Of a stretch of DNA of 58,716 bases, positions 23,501 through 31,660 are shown piece by piece. The DNA lies in the NCBI GenBank assembly GCA_017460225.1, contig JAFUBM010000007.1:1-58716 (forward strand), written 5' to 3'. Numbering within the stretch: position 1 is the stretch's first letter; the number at the start of each line of letters is the position of its first letter. The notes under the pieces were generated by a model, which saw nothing but the letters and a program-made list of their open reading frames with translations, was not told the DNA's origin and made no database searches. Source of the DNA: Candidatus Saccharimonadota bacterium (GTDB lineage Bacteria; Patescibacteriota; Saccharimonadia; Saccharimonadales; Saccharimonadaceae). A program made the position numbers and the translations under genes.

Positions 23501-24895
23501 TTATTCGTAGTGAACGGAGCCGTAGTTGGGGATGGCGGAGATCCAAGTCTGTCCCGGGACGAGAGCGATTTCGGCGCCGTTGCTGTCGCGGAAGATGATC
23601 TGGGCGGAGGCGGAGGACTTTTCCCAGGTGCCGAGGATGACGTCGCCGTTTTGGAAGACGTAGGCGTCGCCGGCGCCGATGCTGGAGATGTCTTCGTGGT
23701 AGTTGTCGTAGGCGGCACGCTTCTCCTGGACAATCATAGCAATGACGACTTTGGGGGAGAGCTGGAGGTGTTGGCAATCGTTCTCCGAGGCACAGGAGAA
23801 GACGTTGTGGGCGTAGCCGGTCTCATAAGAGCGGTTGTAAGAGTTGGTCTCGGGGTTGTAGTCAAAGACGGGGTTGAAGTTGGGGATGCTGCCAAAGCGG
23901 AGATCGATATGGGTGACCTTAGCGGCGAGAGCGTCGGTGTCGCCGGTAGCGGGCTCATCAATCTTGAGCTGATGGACGATCTGACGCTTGGTACGGTCGA
24001 GAGCGGCGGCGTCGGGGGTGAGATGGGGAAAACCATGGATGTCGGAAGAGAGATAGCTGCGCGAGGAATTGTACTGGGAGAGGAGAGAGCCGGAGGTAAA
24101 GAGGTTGTTCCAGCGGCGATAGTCGGACTGACCGGAGGGGTAATAGGCCTCGGAGCGCCACATGAAGGTGCCGTTTTCGTCGAGCTCACGGGTGCCGTAG
24201 GAGCGGAGGGCGGAGATGGCATCGGGCGCGCCGCCGGCGTGGACTACGGTACAATCGAACGGGACGTCCCAGTTTAGATAATAAATCCGGAGCGAGCGAA
24301 TCGGGCCGACGACGGCGGGAGGGTTTTGGAAGATAGCGGCAAAACGGGTAATGCCGGACTCTGCGATAGCCTCAAAGACGACCTTGGCTTCAGAAAGACC
24401 GACTTGGTCGCGGGCGCCGTCGACGCCGTTGGGGATCTGGACGCAGTACGTAGGGGCGGCGTCTTCTGCCTCGGAGGCTAGCTCTTCGCCGGAGAGGCGG
24501 GAGTAAATCTTAGGCAGAGATTCGGCAGGCTCAGCGGGGGTGTCTTCTGCAACCTCGGACTCTAGGGAGGAATCTTCAGCGGGCTCAGCGGGAGCGTTAC
24601 GCCCGAGGACTTTGTCTAGGCTACCGTCAAAGACCAAGAAAAAGACGGCGACAGTAGCGCCGATCAGCGCGACAAAGATAAAGATAAGGACAAGCCAGAG
24701 GGTCTTATGGGACTTTTTCTCGGAGGGCTCGGGCTCTACTTCTGGAGGAATTTCAAGGTTCTCAGCGCGGGACTTGGCCATCTTCTTGGCAAGGGCTTCT
24801 GGAGAATCCTCGGCGGGAGCTTCCGCGGGAGCGACGGGCGGCTCAGGAGAAGGGCCGGCGGCGTCGGGAGTAGGGGCTTCTGGAATGTTATCCAT
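23501..24895 (-). CDS. DUF3048 (YerB-like) membrane lipoprotein-type protein
   Basis: 464 residues. A proline/alanine/glutamate-rich cytoplasmic N-terminus (1-55), one membrane segment (about 60-82, LWLVLIFIFVALIGATVAVFFLV), an acidic linker, then a DUF3048 domain: VQIPNGVDGARDQVGLSEAKVVFE, SGITRFAAIFQN, VGPIRSLRIYYL, VVHAGGAPDAISAL. The C-terminal part (PGQTWISAIP) matches the second YerB domain. The biochemical role of the family is unknown; in Firmicutes YerB is a lipoprotein, whereas here the anchor is a membrane helix. The promoter TTGTCT-17-TATAAT, with TGT before the -10, ends 6 nt before the ATG. Confidence 0.85.
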   Translation of the reverse strand: MDNIPEAPTPDAAGPSPEPPVAPAEAPAEDSPEALAKKMAKSRAENLEIPPEVEPEPSEKKSHKTLWLVLIFIFVALIGATVAVFFLVFDGSLDKVLGRNAPAEPAEDSSLESEVAEDTPAEPAESLPKIYSRLSGEELASEAEDAAPTYCVQIPNGVDGARDQVGLSEAKVVFEAIAESGITRFAAIFQNPPAVVGPIRSLRIYYLNWDVPFDCTVVHAGGAPDAISALRSYGTRELDENGTFMWRSEAYYPSGQSDYRRWNNLFTSGSLLSQYNSSRSYLSSDIHGFPHLTPDAAALDRTKRQIVHQLKIDEPATGDTDALAAKVTHIDLRFGSIPNFNPVFDYNPETNSYNRSYETGYAHNVFSCASENDCQHLQLSPKVVIAMIVQEKRAAYDNYHEDISSIGAGDAYVFQNGDVILGTWEKSSASAQIIFRDSNGAEIALVPGQTWISAIPNYGSVHYE

Positions 24896-24901
24896 AAGCT
24901 T

Positions 24902-24930
24902 ATTATAACACTACTGTTGGTCGGAGACAA
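24902..24930 (-). promoter_or_regulatory. Promoter of the DUF3048 gene
   Basis: -35 TTGTCT (24925-24930), 17 bp, -10 TATAAT (24902-24907) preceded by TGT. Overlaps the 3' end of gltX; leaderless start. Confidence 0.75.
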
Positions 24931-26371
24931 GCGCAGACTGGACACGGCGGAGGCGCGACAGAGAGACGTCGCGGCCAAGAACGGCGAGCGTCAAATCTAG
25001 CGCGGGGGAGAATGGCGCAAAGGAGACGGCGATACGGATGAGAGAAAACAGTTCGGCGGGCTTACGGCCGGTGGTCTCGAGTAGTTCGTTAAGGATGGTC
25101 TTGAGGTTTGCTTCGGTCCAGGCGGGGAGTTTCTCTAGGCGGGTACGGACGGTATCAAGCAAGGCGGCTAGCTCAGACTCAGAGAGACCGGTTTTCTTGA
25201 TGAACTTGTTGGTGAGCAGCTGGTCGATGTCGAAAGCTGGGTCGGCAAAGAAATAACCTGTCATCTCGCGGAGGTCCGAGAGAGTCTTCAGACGGTCATA
25301 AATAATCCCGAGGACTTGTTTCTTATAGCTGTCAGCGTAACTTTTGGCGGTCTCCGGCCAGAAATTTGTTGTCCGAGGATAAAACGCATCAATTCCCTGC
25401 TCGGTGACGAGTTTTCTAATCCACTGGCCGTTGAGCCAGAGGAGCTTGACTTCGTCATAGCGGGCGCCGGAGTTCTGAATCCGGTCGAGCGAGAAAGCTT
25501 TTACTAGCTCGTCTTTGGTATAAATCTCTTGTTCGGTGCCGTCGTTCCAGCCGAGACAGGCGAGGTAGTTGAGCATGGCTTCTGGGAGGACACCGTCGTC
25601 GCGATACTCGGTGACGGATTTGGCGCCGTCGCGCTTGCCGAGCTTCTTGTTGCCTTGGGGAGCTAAAATGTGCGGGAGAGAGACGAGGAGCGGACGGTCA
25701 ATGCCAAAGGCTTCGTAGAGGGCGAGGTAGTTAGGCGTAGAAGAAAGATATTCTACGCCGCGGGCAACCATATTGACGCCCATGAGATAATCGTCGACGA
25801 TGTGGGCAAAATTGTAAGTAGGGAGACCGTCTTTTTTGATCAAGATGATGTCGTCTTGGACTTCGGGGCCAGCGTGCATGTCACCCATGACTTCGTCGTG
25901 CCAAGTGCGAGGCTTAGGGTCGGACTTAAAACGAATGGGCATGCCCTCTTGCCATTTTTTAGTAGTGTCTGGGCGATGATTGCGATAGAGATAAGGGACT
26001 TTGGCGGCGGCGTCGGCCTTGCGATATGCTTCGATGGTTTCTGATGGGGTGTCGTCGGCGTAAGCTTTGCCCTCGGCTATGAGTTTTTTGGCCCAATCGA
26101 GATAAATATCCTTGCGCTCGGTTTGGAAGTAAGGCGCGGCGGGGCCGCCAACTTCGGGACCTTCATCCCACTCAAGCCCGAGCCAGCGGAGCGTATCCAT
26201 AATCAGCTCGGTGGCACCGGGGACGTAGCGGGCTTGGTCGGTGTCCTCGATGCGGAGGATAAACTTACCGCCGGTCTGACGCGCGGCAAGATATGGATAA
26301 ATCGCGGAACGGACGTTGCCGATGTGAATATAGCCCGTAGGAGAGGGAGCAAAACGCGTGATAATTTTCAT
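24911..26371 (-). CDS. gltX: Glutamyl-tRNA synthetase
   Basis: 486 residues, class I synthetase that charges tRNA-Glu. HIGH-type signature RFAPSPTGYIHIGNVRSAIY (about 5-24), RIEDTDQAR, and the KMSKS-type loop as KLGKRDGAKSV (about 240-250; the usual KLSKR has G for S). The C-terminal anticodon-binding helical domain is complete. Whether it is discriminating or also charges tRNA-Gln cannot be judged here; the window holds no gatCAB genes. An extended -10 TGCCATAAT ends 7 nt before the ATG, so translation is probably leaderless. Confidence 0.95.
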   Translation of the reverse strand: MKIITRFAPSPTGYIHIGNVRSAIYPYLAARQTGGKFILRIEDTDQARYVPGATELIMDTLRWLGLEWDEGPEVGGPAAPYFQTERKDIYLDWAKKLIAEGKAYADDTPSETIEAYRKADAAAKVPYLYRNHRPDTTKKWQEGMPIRFKSDPKPRTWHDEVMGDMHAGPEVQDDIILIKKDGLPTYNFAHIVDDYLMGVNMVARGVEYLSSTPNYLALYEAFGIDRPLLVSLPHILAPQGNKKLGKRDGAKSVTEYRDDGVLPEAMLNYLACLGWNDGTEQEIYTKDELVKAFSLDRIQNSGARYDEVKLLWLNGQWIRKLVTEQGIDAFYPRTTNFWPETAKSYADSYKKQVLGIIYDRLKTLSDLREMTGYFFADPAFDIDQLLTNKFIKKTGLSESELAALLDTVRTRLEKLPAWTEANLKTILNELLETTGRKPAELFSLIRIAVSFAPFSPALDLTLAVLGRDVSLSRLRRVQSALVSDQQ

Positions 26372-26413
26372 AAGGTATATTATGGCAAAAATAATAGAGA
26401 AGTCAAGCCTTGC

Positions 26414-26422
26414 GGGGGGGGG
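26414..26422 (+). repeat. G9 homopolymer upstream of a surface-protein promoter
   Basis: Nine consecutive G, the longest G run I see in the window, about 15 bp upstream of the candidate -35 (TTAAAC, 26438-26443) of the 26472 gene. Such a position could allow slipped-strand changes in promoter strength. Confidence 0.7.
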
Positions 26423-26437
26423 CGCTTAGCGGTAAAA

Positions 26438-26466
26438 TTAAACTGTAGCGTTATAGGCGCTATAAG
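26438..26466 (+). promoter_or_regulatory. Candidate promoter and palindrome for the FISUMP protein
   Basis: -10 TATAAG (26461-26466), 17 bp from TTAAAC (26438-26443). The inverted repeat TTATAG-GCG-CTATAA (26451-26465) covers most of the -10 and could be an operator. Start codon is 5 nt past the -10. Confidence 0.55.
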
Positions 26467-26471
26467 AGTGT

Positions 26472-29400
26472 ATGGAAACAAAACTGCGAAGCTTAGCTAG
26501 GCTAGGGGGAAAGCTTGGTGTGAGCGCCTTCGCAGTTTATGCCTGCTTGTTTTTGGTTTTTGCAGAAATAATTCCAGGGAGAGGGTTTGCCGAGCAAGGC
26601 GCGGCGGTGACGCCGACGTTGGCGGTCTCTCCGTCTGGAGAGCTAAACATCACGGCAGAGCCGGGAGTATTCCGGCAGGTAACGCAGAGCCTGGAAGTGA
26701 CTACGACGAACTTTACGGGTTATACCTTGACGCTAGAGACACTGGGCGAGACGACGGATTTAACACATACGTTACAATCGGGACAGGTGATCCCAACGCT
26801 GACGTTAGCGGGGGAGCAGACTAGCCTGACACCACAGGAGATTACGGACAGTTATGGCTGGAGCGTTGACGCGGCAGCCTTCTTCCCTGCCCCGGAGCCG
26901 GGAGAAGTTGAAGAACTGAAGACGACAAACGTGGCTAATGCGGTGGCAGAGACGACCGAGCTGACCTTTGGGGTAAGGATTGGTGGTTCGAGAGTAGCCG
27001 GGACGTATCAGAACCAGTTTAGGATTTCTGCCGTGGCGAATGAGGCGAACTACCAGATTACTTATATGCCTAATGCGGGAAGCGATACGGTAACAAATAT
27101 GCCAACGCCTTTGACCCAGACGGGCTCGGTCTCGGGGGTGGAAGTTTATCTGGACTCGACGATACCGCGGAGAAGCGGCTATGACTTTTTGGGCTGGTCG
27201 ACGGACGATGAGGCTACGGAGCCGGAGATTCCGCGCGATAATCTGACCTTAGCACTGGATCCGGAAACGGGAAATCAGATTACGGTTTATGCGATTTGGG
27301 TAGAAAACGTCTGTGAGGCGGGGTATATCTGCTACAACGGCAACGGAGATGACGGGACGGGAGAGATGCCAGACCAAGCGGCGAGCTCGAACACCAGCGT
27401 GGCGCTGATTGGCACTAACTTTTCGCGAGCGGGATTTGGGTTTACGGGTTGGAACACGGAGCCGGACGGGAGTGGGGCGCAGTATGGCCCGGGACAAACG
27501 ATTCAGACGGGAGATTTGAGTCTCGGGGGATTGAAACTGTATGCAAAATGGGTACCAACGGCGGGGACACTACAAAACTGGACGGGGTGCTCGGCGATGA
27601 GCACGGGAGAAGTGACGGCGCTAACGGATTTGCGTGACGGGGAGACGTATACTGTGGCGAAGCTAGCGGACGGCAACTGCTGGACGACGGAGAACTTGCG
27701 GCTAGATCCAGCGACGGCGCTAGTCTCTCGGGCGAGTACGAACGGACCAACGGCGGAGTTTGTGCGGCAGGCGCCGCTTGCTGAAAGCGCTAATACGCTT
27801 TGTGCGGCAAACGATGCGGCGTGTCTGAACCAGATTCAATATAACTCCAATAACTTAAATCGGAGTCTCACAGCGGAGCATAATGTAAACGATGCGCGCT
27901 CGTGGTATGGCTACGGGATGATGTATAACTGGTTTACGGCGACAGCGGGTAACGGGACGACGGAGACGACGGGTGGAAACAGCGTAGGCGGAGACATTTG
28001 TCCCGCCGGTTGGAAGATACCGCAAGGCGGGTCGACCTCGGCCGAGCTATATCTTTGGGTCTTTACGGCGATTAACGGAGAGGCGCGAGCAGACGCAACG
28101 CTAAGGACGTATCCGAACAACTGGTATTGGTCGGGAGACTATAACGGTTCGGCACCGACGGGGCGAGGCAACCACGGGCGGATGTGGACGGCGACGGCGG
28201 CGTCGGCCTCGAACGCGTATCGGCTGGGGTATGGTAACGGGAGCAACGTGACGGCGGCGACAAATAACTACAATAAGTGGGTGGCGTTCCCGGTGAGGTG
28301 CGTAGTGAAGAGTGGAAACGCGGCGGTGCTGGGAGATATACACTACGACGCGAACGGCGGGACGGGAGAGATGCCAGACGAGACGGGTGTAAACTTCTAT
28401 ACTACCAGCGTGAAGGAAAATGAGTTTACTAAGGACGGACGGTTCTTCTCTGAATGGAACACGGCGGCGGACGGGAGCGGCGTGACTGTCTTGGAGGGGG
28501 ATTTGCCGACGGAGGCGGTCGAAGCGCTGGAGCTGGGCGCGGGAGACACCTTGACGCTATATGCGGTCTGGGGAGAAGTGTTTACCTTAAACTACGATGC
28601 GAACGGTGGGCAGGGAGCACCAGCGCAGATGACAGGCGTCGGTACGGATAGCTACACCTTTATCGTCTCGGCTGTGACGCCGACGCGGGATGAATACGAT
28701 TTCTTAGGCTGGAGCGAGGACGCTAACGCGACGGAGGCGGACTATGTGGGCGGGGATGATTTTGTGGCGGGTGAAGGCGAGACGGACAGCATACTCTACG
28801 CGGTGTGGACGCCGCAAGTTTGCACGGTGGGGCAAGTGTGTTATCGTGCGAACGGGGCGGACGCAGGGACAAGGCTAATTATTACGCCAAACGCGAATAC
28901 GGGTGAAGCCATACTGAGAGGTACGGATTTCTCGCGAGCAGGATTTGGATTCTCCGGTTGGAACACGGAGCCGGACGGGAGCGGTAGCTACTTTGGGGCG
29001 AACGAGACGATTACGCCGGACGTGTCGGAAGCGGGGCTGGACGTCTACGCCCAGTGGGTGCCGTCGGCAGGGACGATGCAAGGCTGGACGGGATGTTCCG
29101 GGATGGACACGGGCGACATTACGGCGCTGACGGACACGAGAAACGGTGAAGTCTACACTGTGGCGAAGCTGGCGGACGGAAAATGTTGGATGACGGAAAA
29201 CTTGCGGCTGGATCCGTCGACAACGGTCTTTACGGTAGACAATACGAACTCTCCGGCCGAGGGGTTTGCCGAGGCAGTGGTTGGGACGACAACGGCGGAG
29301 GTGACCGGTTGTAAGGCGGACAGTAGCGAGTGTGATGACCAAGTGCGGTTTGATGCGGACAACATCAACCGAAGCTTAACGCCGTCTTATTACTCAACTA

Positions 29401-29852
29401 ACAATGCGAGCTCGTGGTACGGGTATGGGGTACTGTATAACTGGTTTACGGCGACGGCGGGTAACGGAACCTATTCGGTTACAGGAACGGCGGAGGGAGA
29501 TATCTGTCCGAAAGGCTGGCGACTACCAACGGGTAACACGGCTAGGCCTTACGGCGAGATAGGCGCTCTAAACACGGCTATCAATAACGGCGCTACGAAT
29601 ACGAACGCTAAGCTACGGGAGTATCCAGCCAACTTTGTCCTGGCGGGAGACCACAATGAAAAGGGCGATTCGGGGCGAGGCTCCCAAGCGAGGTATTGGA
29701 CGGCTTCGGCCAACGCGGCGGCGACCGTGGTGCGGCTAGGGCTGGACTATTCGGTCAACGCGACGACCGGCGTGGTAGGGACAAACACGGTGACGTTTAG
29801 GGCGTACAATAAATGGGACCTCTTTGCCGTGAGGTGCTTGGCGAAAGAGTAG
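26472..29852 (+). CDS. InlB-repeat / FISUMP-domain surface protein, 1126 aa
   Basis: A signal peptide or N-terminal anchor (about 15-38) precedes a beta-rich domain (about 45-190). Then come about five Listeria-Bacteroides (InlB B-type, Flg_new) repeats, recognisable by YDANGG...GY/FxFLGWsxdxxxx...LYAVW, and two FISUMP domains marked by TYTVAKLADGNCWTTENLRLD (written here as VAKLADGNCW-TTENLRLD) and VYTVAKLADGKCWMTENL. The order repeat-FISUMP occurs twice, about 1.5 kb apart, with very similar wording (SRAGFGFxGWNTEPDGSG), so the gene grew by internal duplication. Paired cysteines suggest disulfides outside the cell. No C-terminal anchor is seen. Expression may be phase-variable because of the upstream G9 tract. 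Confidence 0.82.
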   Translation: METKLRSLARLGGKLGVSAFAVYACLFLVFAEIIPGRGFAEQGAAVTPTLAVSPSGELNITAEPGVFRQVTQSLEVTTTNFTGYTLTLETLGETTDLTHTLQSGQVIPTLTLAGEQTSLTPQEITDSYGWSVDAAAFFPAPEPGEVEELKTTNVANAVAETTELTFGVRIGGSRVAGTYQNQFRISAVANEANYQITYMPNAGSDTVTNMPTPLTQTGSVSGVEVYLDSTIPRRSGYDFLGWSTDDEATEPEIPRDNLTLALDPETGNQITVYAIWVENVCEAGYICYNGNGDDGTGEMPDQAASSNTSVALIGTNFSRAGFGFTGWNTEPDGSGAQYGPGQTIQTGDLSLGGLKLYAKWVPTAGTLQNWTGCSAMSTGEVTALTDLRDGETYTVAKLADGNCWTTENLRLDPATALVSRASTNGPTAEFVRQAPLAESANTLCAANDAACLNQIQYNSNNLNRSLTAEHNVNDARSWYGYGMMYNWFTATAGNGTTETTGGNSVGGDICPAGWKIPQGGSTSAELYLWVFTAINGEARADATLRTYPNNWYWSGDYNGSAPTGRGNHGRMWTATAASASNAYRLGYGNGSNVTAATNNYNKWVAFPVRCVVKSGNAAVLGDIHYDANGGTGEMPDETGVNFYTTSVKENEFTKDGRFFSEWNTAADGSGVTVLEGDLPTEAVEALELGAGDTLTLYAVWGEVFTLNYDANGGQGAPAQMTGVGTDSYTFIVSAVTPTRDEYDFLGWSEDANATEADYVGGDDFVAGEGETDSILYAVWTPQVCTVGQVCYRANGADAGTRLIITPNANTGEAILRGTDFSRAGFGFSGWNTEPDGSGSYFGANETITPDVSEAGLDVYAQWVPSAGTMQGWTGCSGMDTGDITALTDTRNGEVYTVAKLADGKCWMTENLRLDPSTTVFTVDNTNSPAEGFAEAVVGTTTAEVTGCKADSSECDDQVRFDADNINRSLTPSYYSTNNASSWYGYGVLYNWFTATAGNGTYSVTGTAEGDICPKGWRLPTGNTARPYGEIGALNTAINNGATNTNAKLREYPANFVLAGDHNEKGDSGRGSQARYWTASANAAATVVRLGLDYSVNATTGVVGTNTVTFRAYNKWDLFAVRCLAKE

Positions 29853-29863
29853 GTGGCTAAAAA

Positions 29864-30619
29864 TTAGCGAGAGCGGCGAAAAAGCAGAGCTGCGACGAGG
29901 CTAAGGAAGATGAGACCGAGCAACACGAGTGAGAGCGGCGAAAAGACAAAGACGAGGCGGCTGGCGGAGAGGGAGGTATCGAGAGCCTGGGCGGTGTAGT
30001 TGAGGCGATAGAGTCCGAACGAGGGAGAATCGCCCCATTCTTGGTAGACGGTTTTGGAAGATTCTGGGAGGAGCTCGGTAGAGACGGAGTCGGTATAGAG
30101 CTGTTTGCCGGAGGGGCTAGTGACGGTAAAGCTGGTGACGACGGAAAAGTCGAGATTGCCGGAGTTTGTGACGGTGAGGCTGGTAGACAGCGGCGCTCCG
30201 ACGAGAATCCATGGAAGCTCGGGACTAGAAAAGCCGACGCTACGGCGGGCTTCGGCCGAAGACGAGGCATAAAGCCTGAGACCGACGCGCGAGAGAAGGT
30301 CGATGCCCTCGCCGGAGGTCTCTGGGAGAGCTTCGGCGTAGAGGACGGCATATTGACCGCCGGCGGGGAGAGAGTCTGGCGCGGTGACGGAAAAGGAAAT
30401 GGTCTGGGAGGCGCCGGGCGGAAGGGTGACGGAAGACTCAGAAAAAGAAACCCAGCGGGCTAATGCGCCATAGGCTGGGTTTTCTAAACCTGGGGCTGGT
30501 GCGGCGACGAACCGGACGGAAAGTGGCTCAGGGCCGGAGTTTGTGACGGTAAAAGATTCTCGGAAAGTGCTCGAATCGTCAAGCGAGAAGCGAAATTCGA
30601 GCGGAGAAAGTTCAAGCAT
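29864..30619 (-). CDS. Ig-like domain protein with C-terminal membrane anchor
   Basis: 251 residues. Two beta-sandwich-like halves with the pattern FTVTNSGPEPLSVRF ... LPPGASQTISFSVTAP and LTVTNSGNLDFSVVTSFTVTSPSG, as in DUF916/WxL-associated and other Ig-like surface domains. A C-terminal membrane helix (about 226-246, LSLVLLGLIFLSLVAALLF) ends RRSR. No signal peptide is visible at the ATG, which is unusual for a protein of this topology. The start is supported by TAATG overlap with the upstream gene, implying translational coupling. Its end lies 11 bp from the converging FISUMP gene. Role unknown; probably part of an envelope pair with its upstream neighbour. Confidence 0.68.
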   Translation of the reverse strand: MLELSPLEFRFSLDDSSTFRESFTVTNSGPEPLSVRFVAAPAPGLENPAYGALARWVSFSESSVTLPPGASQTISFSVTAPDSLPAGGQYAVLYAEALPETSGEGIDLLSRVGLRLYASSSAEARRSVGFSSPELPWILVGAPLSTSLTVTNSGNLDFSVVTSFTVTSPSGKQLYTDSVSTELLPESSKTVYQEWGDSPSFGLYRLNYTAQALDTSLSASRLVFVFSPLSLVLLGLIFLSLVAALLFRRSR

Positions 30620-31548
30620 TAGAGGGAGACGACGATGGATTTGATCTGTTTCTTGGTCAGATTGTTGCCGGAGGCGTCGATGCGATAGGCGATACCGCCG
30701 TTGACCCAGGCAGCGTCGGAGCCGGCGATGTAGATTGTGATGCCCTGCTCACGGATGGAGGTGTAGTTGGTGTTCCAGGTGGGTTTGACGTAGTTGGACT
30801 CAAGGGCATCGTTGTCCCAGGTGGACTTTTCTTCGGTCAGGACGAAGCTAGTGCCGTCAGAGCTGGAGAAGGTCATCTCGAGCTTGCCTTCTTCGGAGAC
30901 GATGTCGGAGAGAGAGTAGCCGCGGGGGACATAGGACGGATAAGAGGCTTCGATGCCGGACTGCATAGCGGCGACGCGGACGGAGAGGTCCGGGGTGTTC
31001 TGGGAGACAAAGTAGCCAATCACGCCAACGGCGAGAGCGGCACAAGCAAAGGCGAGGGCAAGCTTCTTAGCGCCAAAGGTGTTACGGGTGGAGATAGAGG
31101 AAGAGGTGATGGCGCTGGAATCTGCGTCGACGGAGTCGACATCTTTCATGGCGGAAGCGAGAGCGGAATCTTTAATCTCCTTGGGCTTGTCGGTGGCGGG
31201 AGCGGCAAGGCTCTTCTCGATCGTGGCGGAGAGAGGCTTAGGCGTAGGTATAGGCATAACGACGGTCTGGGCGGGCGCGGCAGGAGCGGCGGCCGGCGTA
31301 ACGGAGCGGCCTTTCATAGCGGCGAGGCGTTCGCGGTTGATCTTGTCGGCGAGGGCCTGGCGACGCTTCAAATCTTCGGCGCGGCGCTTGGCGACGGAGT
31401 CGAGCGCGGCAGACTCGGCGGTGGTAACGACCGCTTCTGGCTTCTTAACATAACGGCGGTTGAGAGTTGACGACTTTTGGACGCCGGTGTGGGACGCAGA
31501 GCTAGAGTGATTGATTTTCACCACAGCTTCGTCGGGAGTTTCTTCCAT
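30619..31548 (-). CDS. Single-pass membrane protein with DUF4367-like C-terminal domain
   Basis: About 309 residues. A basic, proline/alanine-rich cytoplasmic region (1-165) includes a charged helical stretch (RRAEDLKRRQALADKINRERL). One membrane segment follows (about 168-188, LALAFACAALAVGVIGYFV), then an outer domain with YPSYVPRGYSLSDIVSEEG ... TSFVLTEEKSTWD ... QGITIYIAGSDAAWVNGGIAYRI, the pattern of DUF4367 domains often found in anti-sigma-like proteins. Start ATG 31548 has GCGAGG about 11 nt upstream; the longer frame to 31650 has no such support. Coupled to the following Ig-like gene by TAATG. Function unproven. Confidence 0.72.
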   Translation of the reverse strand: MEETPDEAVVKINHSSSASHTGVQKSSTLNRRYVKKPEAVVTTAESAALDSVAKRRAEDLKRRQALADKINRERLAAMKGRSVTPAAAPAAPAQTVVMPIPTPKPLSATIEKSLAAPATDKPKEIKDSALASAMKDVDSVDADSSAITSSSISTRNTFGAKKLALAFACAALAVGVIGYFVSQNTPDLSVRVAAMQSGIEASYPSYVPRGYSLSDIVSEEGKLEMTFSSSDGTSFVLTEEKSTWDNDALESNYVKPTWNTNYTSIREQGITIYIAGSDAAWVNGGIAYRIDASGNNLTKKQIKSIVVSL

Positions 31549-31636
31549 AAATAAATAACCTCGCTTTATAATTCTTATATCAATAATAACATCAAGCGGA
31601 TTAGAAAAGCAAGAGCTATTTTTTGGATAATTTTTA

Positions 31637-31645
31637 TGATATAAT
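31637..31645 (+). promoter_or_regulatory. Extended -10 (TGATATAAT) of the PEGA gene
   Basis: TATAAT 31640-31645 preceded by TGA; start codon 15 nt further on, so the leader is under 10 nt. Confidence 0.72.
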
Positions 31646-31660
31646 TTCATAGACTATTTT

